This document shows positions 29,101-39,900 of a DNA stretch of 60,000 nucleotides, in pieces; the first letter of the stretch is position 1, and every line of letters begins with the position of its first letter. Under the pieces are notes generated by a model, which made no database searches, was not told the origin of the DNA, and saw nothing but the letters and a program-made list of their open reading frames with translations. The stretch spans positions 374,001 to 434,000 of the forward strand of contig JAQGDQ010000147.1 of assembly GCA_030141605.1 (NCBI GenBank), written 5' to 3'. The stretch is from Tubiluchus corallicola. Its lineage: Eukaryota > Priapulida > Priapulimorpha > Priapulimorphida > Tubiluchidae. The position numbers were made by a program, and so were the translations under genes.

Positions 29101-31856
29101 GCAAGCTATCACGGAAGCCGCCATTGAAACGCTCAAATGTGCAAAAAATGCAAGACGTAATCTGATTGGCTGGTAGGAAGACCAACCAGCCAATTTCTGG
29201 GCTTCTATTATTGGGCCGGTTGATCGGCCCAGTCCTCTTCTTGATCATAGCAGGTAGATCATTTTGACCTGGTTATTTTACAAAATAAATTATAAAGTAA
29301 CCAAGTCAAAATGATCTACCTGTTATGTCCAAGAAGACGACTGGACCAATTAAACTGTAAGTAGCCAGCAAGCTGAAAAAGTGTAGTCACCCCTGCTAAA
29401 GGGGGATTCCCAGATTTTAGTTTCTGCATAGGCACAGTAGTACACACCTCGATCAGTGACTGTTTCATCGTTTCATCAGGTGTACTGTTCTTATAGATCA
29501 GAAACATGGATAAGAAAAAAAGAGGAAGATTGAAGAAGAACATTGAGTGTTTCAAGACAGATTAATATGCACTGTACTGCACAGACCATGTGATACATTG
29601 TACTAACATGCATTGTAATAAAATTACCACTATCTGACATGAAAGTTGAAATCTATGGTTTTTAATGTAAATTTTAATGACTTCTAAAATAGTTTTCTAG
29701 GGTGTAGTAGTAATGATGTGTGAAGAGCAAATGCAAAAACATCGTTATTAGGTCGCACTGTTCTTGGCTTGTTGACCAAACTATATGCAGCCCGCAGAAA
29801 TTGCGGGAAAGTTTAATGTGGCCCATCTAGTCAGATAATTTGCACACCCCTGGTCTTATGTATAAATTTCAAGCTATATTTTGTTGCAAGGAGCACACCT
29901 CTGGATGTCAATCACTGTAGTATTTGTTTATAAACTGTCCTGATTTTTTGAGATTTTTTTCTATTTCAGACCAGTAAAGTTTTCAAGTACCTATCACATT
30001 TCTATTTACTTTCCAAGAAACTTTGGTGGTGAGAGAACAAAGGTATACTACATTGGACTTCGGGGAGATTTTACTCAGGTAAGGAAAACTGCTTAATGCA
30101 GATAATAGATTTCATGGTCTTGAGAAACATGCTTAAAATTTATGTTTCTGAGTAGCATAAGGATTTGCCATTTTAAGAAAATCTTAAAACAGCCATCTTA
30201 CATTTTTTGTGCTTAAATCGCTGATAAAGAACTTGCAAATGCACCAATCATAGCAGCCTCTACTCTGCATATGCCTTTAATATAATTAATATCTATATAA
30301 TATGATATATATATAATTAATATTAATTATTAATACCTAGCACACAAAAATTATTGTAATTTGTTTATTGCTAAGTGGTTACAGTATGTTCAAAATGACC
30401 AAAGTTAAAGGAGAAACCAAGGCTCTCAGCAAATTAAGCTTATTTTAATATTTGAGAAAAATGTTAGGAAATTGCAGCAATAAAATTGTGATATATATAT
30501 ATATATATAATAATCTTTATTTGCCATTAAAAACATTGATAATCACTGATAAAAACTTTATAGAGATAATCAATCAGTGTTAGTTAATAAAAACTTACAC
30601 TGCTGAAGGCAAATGCGTCAGTGCAATCTAAACTACTGTGCAGTAATGACGAATAAAATCAAACATATTTACAACTATACACAAAAAAATGATAAGTGTA
30701 TCACCATGATCATGATCAAAGTCGTGATCGTTTCATATTTGGGCACACTTATTTTGAATCGAAAATGATGTTCTGGTACCGTGCAGTATCAACACCTATC
30801 CTGCTAGGTGCTTGAGCGATCTTTTTTGTGGCTGCAGCTACTATTATCAACTGTAAAAAATCCAAAGCATTAAACAAGAGATTATTAATATATATTTTTT
30901 TATTTTTTGAGGAATGGCATTAACCACTATGTAATGAAAACCAGTTACCGACGATAGAAAAATAACCTTCAACTTGTTTAGCTAACCCTGACAAAATAAC
31001 TGAATATGTTGACAAGCTAAAAGTGAACTCTTTAAGCTAAGTAATGCACTTTATAAGGTTGTTGCTAATGATCTGATGACTAATGTGTTTACGCAGTTAA
31101 ACACATTGGTTAGTCAGCATGAGAATAGCAGAATGTCTAAGTGAACTGAAGAAGTTTTGTTATACGTGTCTTTGCACTGTCCACCAGCTTCCAGCATCTT
31201 TTCAAATATGCCTGCAGTTAGGTTGACTGGCGTAACACAAGAGTGATTTAAACTTCTTCTGCATTTTTAAGCAAGACACTTTATGAGTATATATTGTGTG
31301 GTAATTTCAATATTTTAAATTGTCTGTGGGTTTGGTTTTTTTCAATAATAGTGCCAAGCCTGGTCAGTATATGAGTCTGCCTGGAAAACTGTCTCTAGTT
31401 ACTTGTTTCTTTTACACTACCGTTGCTGTTCATCTCCGTGAAGGAGGATATAAATGAGTGCAAATTGCAATGGACTAAGATGCATTTGCTGTTTTAGTAT
31501 CTCATCTTAGAAAGATTATCCTTAATAATCAGTTCTGTTTCAGTCTTGTCACAAACCTTACATTAAATGGATTATGCCACTGGCCGCTAAATCCAGACTT
31601 GCTGAAACGTCTAATTCGTGCAGCTGAACTGAAACGAGTGGTAATGGGATTAGAAGGCATTGATATTGATTTGTATGTAAGAATAGAGTTCTGGTACATT
31701 TGGAGTGGATATTAGTATAATGAAGAATCATTTTGGCAAAACAAATCTTTGTAGGCTCAAAGACATGGTGTAACAATCTGTAATTATGAAGCACGTGCAA
31801 ATCCTGCAGATCACAAAACGGAAACTCAAGAAGACGTGAGGCACATGATCCACTGA
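16169..31856 (+). CDS. PITHD1: PITHD1, PITH domain-containing protein 1 (six exons)
   Basis: Spliced coding exons are 16169-16357, 25682-25725, 27865-27942, 28525-28629, 29970-30078 and 31755-31856: 627 nt, 208 residues plus stop, close to the human length of 211. Each intron has GT-AG ends (donors GTAGGC, GTAAGT, GTAAGT, GTGAGT, GTAAGG) and all codon phases join. The protein has the family's His-rich start ([10 protein letters not shown]), then [75 protein letters not shown] and [18 protein letters not shown]. This is the PITH fold, shared with the C-terminal part of thioredoxin-like TXNL1 and linked to proteasome association; human PITHD1 has been tied to RUNX1 regulation and sperm function. 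Only one in-frame ATG precedes the conserved region. Intron 1 (9.3 kb) and intron 4 are filled with transposable elements. The 3' end converges on MRPL15. Confidence 0.95.
17396..17890. mobile_element. TA-flanked MITE with perfect terminal inverted repeats
   Basis: The left end CCGTATATACTCGCATATAA and following bases match the reverse complement of the right end over at least 23 bases without mismatch. TA flanks both ends (17394-17395 and 17891-17892), as left by Tc1/mariner-type transposases. The motif ATATAAGCCGAC recurs internally (near 17430, 17481 and 17816) as subterminal repeats. The 495-base interior has no transposase, so the element is non-autonomous. Confidence 0.8.
18615..18767. 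mobile_element. Small palindromic foldback
   Basis: TTTGTAGTTAAAAACAACAG (18615 onward) through ACTTTATTAAAA is matched in reverse complement by the segment ending AACTACAAA at 18767, giving about 33-base arms with a short AT-rich interior. The direct repeat TTATTTTGTAAAT flanks the region (about 18579 and 18767). Probably a MITE; superfamily unknown. Confidence 0.6.
20438..20512 (+). repeat. Degenerate AAAAATGGCAC repeat, copy 1
   Basis: Five or so imperfect units (AAAAATAGCAC, AAAAATGGCAC, AAAAAATGGCA, AAAAATGGGAC) separated by AAAGGTAGGC-like spacers. Related copies lie inverted at 24868-24962 and in the same orientation at 59638-59735. Confidence 0.65.
21626..21911. repeat. 144-base tandem duplication with strong hairpins
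   Basis: Two essentially identical head-to-tail copies (21626-21769 and 21770-21911). Each carries the perfect hairpin GGCCCCTCATCAGGGGCC, the palindrome CCCTTCGAAGGG and the tail GTTTCGTGTACAA. The GC-rich first half contrasts with the surrounding AT-rich DNA. Confidence 0.9.
22663..23917. repeat. GAGACA-type satellite, about 1.25 kb
   Basis: Continuous AGAGACAGAGAGAGACACAG-like DNA with scattered substitutions (AAAGAGAC, GGCAGATGGAG, GACGGAG). The plus strand is almost pure purine plus C and has no stops in several frames, giving false Arg/Asp/Glu-rich proteins there and Ser/Leu/Cys/Val-rich ones on the other strand. A larger block of about 230 bases starting GGCAGATGGAGA recurs (near 22810 and 23232), showing higher-order duplication. 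Confidence 0.97.
24868..24962 (-). repeat. Degenerate AAAAATGGCAC repeat, copy 2 (inverted)
   Basis: Read on the minus strand it gives TAAAAATGGCACAGGG, GCAAAGGAAAAAATGGCAC, AGTAGTAAAAATAGCAC and ACATATG, the same units as at 20438 and 59638. It lies outside the right arm of the 3.57-kb element, as copy 1 lies outside the left arm. Confidence 0.65.
28250..28545 (+). repeat. 93-base tandem repeat overlapping the intron 3/exon 4 boundary
   Basis: Three units with a period of 92-94 bases. Each runs from CACTATTGTCATTTTTGTTA-like sequence through GGCTTCTTGCTGCATAAATG and CACCTGGT to the end ATAAAAATAGACCTCAC. The last unit's end is the first 19 or so bases of PITHD1 exon 4, so exon sequence and its acceptor region have degenerate intronic copies at about 28340-28358 and 28432-28450. 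Confidence 0.8.
28812..29852. mobile_element. Non-autonomous hAT element
   Basis: Ends are CAGGGGCGTGCAAAC (left) and, in reverse complement, CAGGGGTGTGCAAAT (right), the terminal repeat style of hAT transposons. An 8-base target duplication with one mismatch flanks it: GTCTAATG (28804-28811) and GTCTTATG (29853-29860). The 1041-base interior has no recognisable transposase. It is inserted in PITHD1 intron 4. Confidence 0.9.
29212..29360. repeat. Inverted repeat inside the hAT element
   Basis: Arms of about 65 bases (29212-29278 and 29296-29360) pair around an AT loop. The inner stem is CAGGTAGATCATTTTGAC and the outer stem includes CCAGTCSTCTTCTTG. It may be a nested MITE or part of the hAT element's own subterminal structure. 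Confidence 0.7.
30484..30530 (-). mobile_element. Retroposon tail with TA repeat
   Basis: Minus strand: TTTTAATGGCAAATAAAGAT followed by TATTA and a TA repeat. The same 3' end occurs at 34960-35005 on the plus strand and in variant form at 13.95 kb. The body, if any, extends to higher coordinates (up to about 30900) but I could not classify it. Confidence 0.5.
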
Positions 31857-33233
31857 GTCATCTAAGAATATGACAAAGCTAGTCTCTATGTAAATACGAT
31901 TAATATGCTTATTCTTTACATTGCTATTTTGGGGAATGGTGTAACTTGTTACCTATCCTGCTTTGTGCTGTTGGTTCTGCAGTTATATCTCGACAGTAGT
32001 TTCACAATTATTGTCAAATAATTTACATAGTCATTTATTTTGGTGAACAAAGTGGACGAAGACAATAGATTTAAATGACGCTTGTGCACAGAAGGAGATG
32101 GCTAGCTTACAGTATGACACATACAGTTGTTTTTGTATAACAGTGTGGCACCCAATGTTGTCTCACAAATTGTGGAAGGCTAGCAATCTCTTTCTGTGCA
32201 CCTACTGCATTTAAGTATTGGTGTAGTCAAGCAAACTTTGCACAATTTATGATGTAAGCATTTTTTTGTAAAACCATTTTTATTTGTTAAACATTAGTGG
32301 ACAAAAAGTCCAAACAAAAATCTGTAAATTTATTCGGTTCATTAAAATATTCTGGATTTCTTTTTAAAAATTAAAACCAAGCTGAAGATCTTGCCGTTGT
32401 CATCTTTAATGGAGTTTAAGTAAAATCTGGGTCATTTTGGTGTGTGTACATGTAACAAGCATAGCATTCTGAAATACAGAGCAACTAGGAGTACAGAAAA
32501 TTTGATGGCAAGAGAGCGACAATTTGATCGCAGGAAATTTCAGTGACTTAAGTGCAGTGTTTGTTCAAATTTGTATTACACATTATATTTTCAAAGATAT
32601 TTGTACAAAATGGGGTAAGATTCTTGAGATTAACGAACACATTTGTGAAAAAGGTTTTTGTCAATATATGTAACAACAAATTCATTTAATGGCACAAACA
32701 CTTTATTATTGACTCTCTTTCCTGTACACAGCGTTGTGACTACTAGATTAAAAACTATAAAAGCTCAAATCAGTTGAAATTGGTTAACCTTGGGCAGAGC
32801 AGCAGAAACCAGTCAGGTGAGAAAATGATTCACTGTAGTCTAACTTGTTGTAATGTTGCTGAAAAGTTTATAAAGTTCATAAAGCAAACTCGTGAATCAA
32901 TTCATGACAACATTTTTGTAATTCTGTACTTCTGTAAAAGCTGATTAAAAACCTTTGCTCTGAATCAGAGGCCTGGATTTATTTTCTTTCATCTAAATCA
33001 TGCTGCCGGGACTGGGCCAGCAATGTTACATATTATTATTGTTAGGAAATGGCATACCATCACTGGCCCAATTAAGGTTTGCCTTTATGCCAGCATTGCC
33101 GGAATGAGCCGTAATAATGCCAAAACTGACCCATGTTTACCGGGTATTTACACACACTTTCAAATTTGAGTCCGATTCCATAAGTAAAAGAAAATGTGCT
33201 TTAAAAATTAATATTATACAAAACATAAGTCAT

Positions 33234-33307
33234 GGACTTTGATTTGTGCATTGAGACTTTAATGGTTTTTGGACTTTGATTTGTGCATTGAGACGTTAAT
33301 GGTTTTT
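33234..33307. repeat. 37-base tandem duplication
   Basis: Two copies of a 37-base unit starting GGACTTTGATTTGTGCATTG, differing at one or two bases. Confidence 0.9.
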
Positions 33308-33375
33308 TTGTTAAGTCATGTATGTTTGTGTATCAGGTTTATTATCAACCAGTACAATGTCAAATAGATATCCTA

Positions 33376-33456
33376 ATCAACATAGTCAAAATATAAATAG
33401 TCATCAACATAGTCAAAATATAAATAGTCATCAACATAGTCAGAATATACGTAGTC
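33376..33456. repeat. 27-base tandem repeat, three copies
   Basis: Unit ATCAACATAGTCAAAATATA plus AATAGTC. The third copy has drifted (CAGAATATACGTAGTC). Confidence 0.9.
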
Positions 33457-33942
33457 AACATGTAAATATCAGTTTACAATAACTCTCTCGTCTCCTCTCT
33501 CTCCCCGTTTCTCTCCAAATAATGTTTGATTGTAAATTAGGATTTGTTGTATTGCTTTATGTTAACGTGTTGTTTTGTAATATGAAGTTGTTCCGAAACA
33601 AAACTATTCAATTAATTCCATCAATCTTCAAGAGCCCCTCTGTCCATCCTTTGATAATTTTTTCCTACTTCTCCCTCTTTTTTCCTTGCTTCCTTCTTCT
33701 GTCATTCTATCTGTTCTGCAGCTTATGCTATAGCACACACCCTGTAAGCTTTGTCGAGTTTTGTGGTCTAAACATGCCGCACACTATTAAGTTCAGCATC
33801 GTCCAAATGAGTGTAATTTCTGTATTATAAAGAAAGCACTCAAATAACAGTTACTTAGTATCTACTCTGTCACATAATTATTATTTCAACTTCCAGTAAA
33901 AAAATAACACTAAAAACAATTATAATGTAAAGTTGTTGCTTC

Positions 33943-36900
33943 TTAGCTTTTATAATATGCTTTCAACTTTTCATTGGTAGGTTTAAGGATTACTCTGTCT
34001 TTCATATTAACTACCCAACCGGGTTCAAGGCCGAAATAAACTTGTCTTGGGTCTTTCCGCATCATTAACATGTCATACAGTGGATCTTTAGTCAAATCTG
34101 GTAAAGTGTATCCATATTTCTGAGACAGCTCAAATCTGGCTTCCTCGACAAGTGCTGGATCTGCTAGGTAACCACGATTTTTCGGATCTGCGTAGTATGG
34201 TGCGCAGTCATCTGGCGGCAACATTCTGCGTGGTATTGGCACACCCATCTTGAAAAATGCTAAAGGGTCCGATAATGCAAAAACGCAAAAGGGATCATAG
34301 AAAGCAGTAGTAATTACACCACCAGCACGTTCTATGGCTGCAATAACCAACTCGGAAGCCCACTGCACTTCAATGTTTACTTTTGCACAGAACACATCAG
34401 CTCCCTGAAAAATACAAAATATTTTATTTAAGTTTTCTTTTCTCACTAATTCATTTATTTTATGTAGGGAAGCATCATAAAAAAGCTAGTTTCTGTTGCT
34501 GACATATTGCAGGTGCCTGGCTGAGGGCCTCCGCGATTTTCTGTTTCAAAATTTATAAAATTCTGTTTCAAAGAATCGCCAATTTCACTTCACAGAAAAT
34601 AGAAGCTACTTGGTCCTATAAGTAATATTTATCATCAAATTATGTAATGTGTGATAGATTGTAAATAAATAAATAAATTTTTATATGAATTAAGTATGCT
34701 ATTAGGCGTAATATATACGTTAATTTGCGCACAAAATTTACAGAACAATGTCCCGTCATATTTGTGCAAATCATCAAGAAATAGCCTGGCTCTTCCCAAG
34801 CTGTCACAAGCACAACATTGTCAGACAGTTTAATTTTTTTTGCCAAACATCATCTTCATTGCCCATTTTAATAGTTGAACTAAATGAACTTGAATTGGCA
34901 CCAAAAAGTGAGTTTAAACGAATTTTAGCATGTGCCTATATGCTTTTATGCTTATGACTATCGATTTTTTAATGGCAAATAAAGATTATTGTATTATATA
35001 TATATTTTATTATAAATACAAAAAATTGCGAAGATGTCACGTGCTGTTTGTGTGAACAGGGAAAATCAAATGTATTGCTATTCATTATAAGCTCACTCTA
35101 AAGAATTTCCTGTATTTCTCCAAATGAGAAAAAACAGAATGAGAGGATGTAGTGAGTGTGCAAGTAACATAAAAAAAACTCCAGGAGAACTTCTAGCAAG
35201 GTGGAGAATGACTGAAAAAAACTGCCTAGTTTTGCTGTCAAATAAGTGAAGTAAATTCCCTGTCTAGTAAGCATTAAATATGTAGAAAAGTCGGAATTCA
35301 GGCAAATACCATTTTCCATATATTTCTGCAGTTGTTCATTTCCGTGAATTCTGTCTGTTTTCCATGATAGCAAAAAATCGGAGGGCCTATTGGCTTGATA
35401 TGGGTCCTTGGTGCAAGTTATAATTTTTTGAGTTCACGATATACTCTAATTGGTTAACTTCAACATGATTCACTCGGACTTTCCATTAACTCATATCAGA
35501 TCTTGATTTCCAGTCCTGCAGCTAATTTAGCAAAATTTGGATGTATGGGTTAAAAATAACTGTTGTGCTAATACCATTATCATTGTAATAAATATATTCA
35601 ACCGTAAAAATTTTCCAAATTTAATTTATTACAAGAAAGAACCTAAAAACACTTATCTGATACGTTATGACAAAGTTACTTGTCATAACATATCAGATAA
35701 GTGTTTTTAGGTTATTTAAATTTTAAAATTCAAATAAAAACAAAGTGTTATTTAAATTTTAAAGTTCACATAAAACACAAATTTCCTGCTCACCATAAAA
35801 AAAGCAAACACGTTTACTACCTATTTCTGAAAAAATAATTATAATAATGTGGACTCAGAAATATAATATATGATACAATTATCCGTTTTTTTGGTGCAAA
35901 GAAAATCGAGGTTGGTCTGTCAAGGGAAATGTTTCACTTTTAACTAATACTGTTTGTAGTCCAAGACAGTGGAATAGTAGTGTATGTATGTTTAGTCCAA
36001 ATGCTGGTTCAGATAAACTAGTTCACTAAACAGTCAAACCTTGTTATAATCCCCCTTTCTACTAACATCCTCATTTAATGCCCAACTTTTTGGCAAAACA
36101 AAATGTTTATATTTGCATATGCACCTTCTTATAATGTCAAACCTGCTTAACACCAGGTTTTTGTAGAGTCCCAAAGTGGGCGGTATAAAGAGGTTTGACT
36201 ATATGATTACATTTAGTTGCAAATACTACATAATGTGGAAATTATAAAGATATTTATATAAACCAAAATATAGCATTTCTCTTGTGGCAATTAGAAGTAA
36301 ATTCTTAAATTTCATACATTGTACTTTCTACTAGTCATAGCAGTTTGTAAGTAGTTAGAGTACATACCTCGTCAGTGAGCTGTACACCAAATTCCTTACT
36401 GTGCATCTGTATTTTCATTGCTTTGATACTGACTAGTGTAGTAAGATCGATGGGTTCTTCTAAGTTAATGAATCCCTTGTCGATATTTCGTTGCAATTGA
36501 AGCAAAGATAGTGGTGGATATTCTCTTCTTTCACTGAAATAAAGGAAAACAATTACAGTACCTTCAATATAATTAACATAAACTTTATATAACAGCTTAC
36601 TACAGTAATAATCATATTACAGTACCACATTGAACAATCCAAGTAATGCTCTAATGTAGCTATATATTTAGAGATGTTAACTCATGTCCGTGACAGTAGA
36701 AAGAAATATTAATTAGGCAAGACAAAGAAAGGAAACCTAGATATCAATCAGGAATAACACAGAGCTAAAACCCATTTATAAGCATTAAAAGTCTGCATAA
36801 TCTAGTGGTACAAGATGCCAAGCTTACACTCAAGGTTTCTGTTCAAATCCAGATACAGTTGCAAACTTTTCATATCATCTTTTTTATAATACCTCCCCAG

Positions 36901-39900
36901 ACTTTAGTAATGTATCTTCCAGTAAAGCAGACGTTGAACCCAAGGGAGGAGTGTGTCTGTAACTTTACATAAGTGCATGAACATATGTTTGACAATTGGC
37001 AAGTAGATGCAAAGTATAACAGGATACTTACTGATGACCTTCGTAATACGGCTCTTTTGGAACTTTTATATAGAATGGCGTCTGGCCACCTTCAAAGCCA
37101 ATTCTTGGCAAGTCACGTTTCATTCTTTTGCTCTTGGCTTTCCTGCTCTCTCCTCGACCTTTTAATTTGTGCTAACATAAAAAAGAAAACTATGTAAATG
37201 CATTTGGCTAAAATCGGAAATAAGTTGCACCTCTACCTGTGCAGTATAATGTTGCTTGATTTTAATGTTTCTTTTACACCGTATATAATAAGGGACATAC
37301 ATAACTATACACTTTCACACCACAGAGGTGGAAATCTTACAAATGTCCTAAGGAATATAAGTTGGTGTCCAGTGATAGTCTCGAAAAGGTAATTGGGGTG
37401 GGGGAGGAGGATGAAAGCAAAGCCACATAAAAATCTAAAAATTTTGACTTCTAAAATGACAAGTTTATTAGCATTGTCACCATTTACATGTATTTTCATT
37501 GGCAATACAGCCACTGCATCTTCATGAACAATGAGTAACATTAGGGATGGATTTAAGAAATTTAAAACTGTAATGCTTAAAAAAACGGTACTTATCTATT
37601 ATAAGGTAACAAAGTACTGTTTTGCTAAGCATTACAGTTTTAAATCGCTTAAATCCAAATTTTTCTTAAAATTTGTTAAGCTAATACTAAGAAAGGAGCT
37701 CATAGTTTTGTTTGGCTCACTAGATCACTTTTTTCTATTATTTTGCTGGGAAGCAATATCAAAATAATCATTCTGCAAAATGTCTTACCCATCTTTAAGT
37801 CTTCTTTTGTCCAATGTTGCTTAAGCACTGAAGGAAGTATTTGTCAGTGCTATAAAGTAATTAAACTGCAAGGTAACTATAATTTGAAGCTAGATTCTGA
37901 AATCAACTGTCAGCACGGTAACAACTAACGTTTTAAACTATTCTGTGGCATTTCAATTTTTAGTACTGTAGGCTGCGGAACTCTGGGAAGGTGCCGAGTA
38001 ACCAGTAATTAATGCTGAGCGCTGCAAAAATCAAAACATCTCACCTTCATAGCAGCAGGCCTATTTAGGCCTATAGCACTAGATTGCCCCAAATAACTGC
38101 ATAATTATACACAAATGCCTAGACAAACATTCTACTGTTGCCAAGCCCACAAGTGGTTGTACTACTATTAGCAGAAGTACAGTTACAAATTGGTGTATGT
38201 ATGTATGTACACCCCCACCCCTCAAAGAAATCAATATATTTACGCTGTATTTTCGACTTTGGTGAATATTAGAATGTGAAACAGTTTTGCCACCTTTGCT
38301 AAGAAAGAGAGGAAATCATCTAAACTTTTTCCATTAAAAACTTGAAAGTAAAAATTTATGTTCCTCTGCCGGACAAAATGTCACACAGACTACGTCTAGG
38401 GCCAGCTAGGCAAATTAGACAGTTGCCTAGAGTGCCAAATTTTGGGAGGCACCTAACTCTGAAAATGATTTTTTAATTTTTAAGGTTTAGCATAAGTAAT
38501 TACATAATGTTGTAATGTTCCGAGGGCTATTGCATTCCTAATTTTTATATAATGATCAGGAAAATATACTACATGTATTTTTATGGGTTCGTCTGCTGTT
38601 TTTTTAAAGCTATTTAGTTAAAAACAAAACAAGATGAAACAAATTTTAAAGCTATAATTATTACAAAAGAAAAGAGTACAACAACAAGTCAACAATAAGA
38701 GTTCAAAATCACTACTAATGGCTTGCTGTGAAAACCCCCACGGAAAGACGAGGATAAGAAGATGAATGCGCATAACTTGTCTGAATGTTCATGATGATAT
38801 TGTGCACAATACAACAATCCTCCTCCTACAATGACAACGCTGACGCCGGCAACATGACGATCCTCCATGAGCCACAACAATGCAGATGACGACAGCTAAC
38901 CAACAGTTTCTAGCAACCCTCTTGTAGTCTACAACACCAACACCAAGAGCTGACTGGAATGGAATAACATCACAATTCTGTGTCTTAACCAGCTCTTCAA
39001 ACCATGTAACAGCAATGAGACTGAGGAAGACAGGCTATACAACAGGAACACTGTCCTTTTTGCCAAAACAATACTTAGCTCAGCTCTCCATGGTAAAGAA
39101 GTTACATCACAGATCGTGTACCAGCCTTTCCAGACAAACACATTAACTACAGTTATGCGGAACATGCCCACTGGTCAGACCAACAACGAACGTCTGTACC
39201 AGTGAAAAGTAGCAACTTAACTGTTCAGAACAGGTATTGCTTTTTCTGCATAAGCAAACGAAGCATTCCAGCAGGTAAGTACAAACCATTTTAAGTGACA
39301 GGGGTGAGGAGATGATGAAATGAAAGAACACATACAGCAATGCAAGCCATTTACTATAAAAATTAACACACACCTCACAATGTATGTGTAACTGCTTAAG
39401 AGCACAACACTAATTAAACAAAATAAATTACTTGCATTATTTTCTTGTCAAGATGTATGTTTCTCTGATGCTAGCAAATGTCTACCAATTGCAAAACACT
39501 AAATGTCTACTGTTGCTTTATCTGTTTCCTAAGATTACATCAAGTCACTCGGGCATTACTGATGCGCTTCTGTGCTTTTTGCCCGCAGTTTCTATTGCAT
39601 GCATAGAGCAGCAGAGCTATGAAGTATTTATATTAATAGTCTTTCCATTAATAAAGTTTCTTACAATAGCATTTATCCAATTATGCTGATAAATCTACAA
39701 GAATCAAAGTCTTCAGGAGTGGAATATATGAAATGAAAGGTAAAAAAAGCTGGCAAGTGGTGACATTGAACAGCAAAAAGATTCTCTAATGAAGTATTTG
39801 CAACCAGATCAGAGTTATGGTTGTGAAGACAATGAAGCTAGTGAAATGGACGTATACGTGAAAAAAAGAGTAAGGGTTTCAAAATTTTTCTGATAAAAAG

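Larger units (their letters stand above)
31857..33942. other. Intergenic between convergent PITHD1 and MRPL15
   Basis: Tail-to-tail spacer of about 2.1 kb holding both 3' untranslated regions. I found no clear AATAAA for either gene. Two small tandem repeats lie near the MRPL15 side. The frame at 33522-33830 has no family match. Confidence 0.7.

Noticed and set aside
33376-33456. Short regularly spaced repeats resembling a CRISPR array
   Set aside because: Pure tandem repeat without spacers, in an animal genome.
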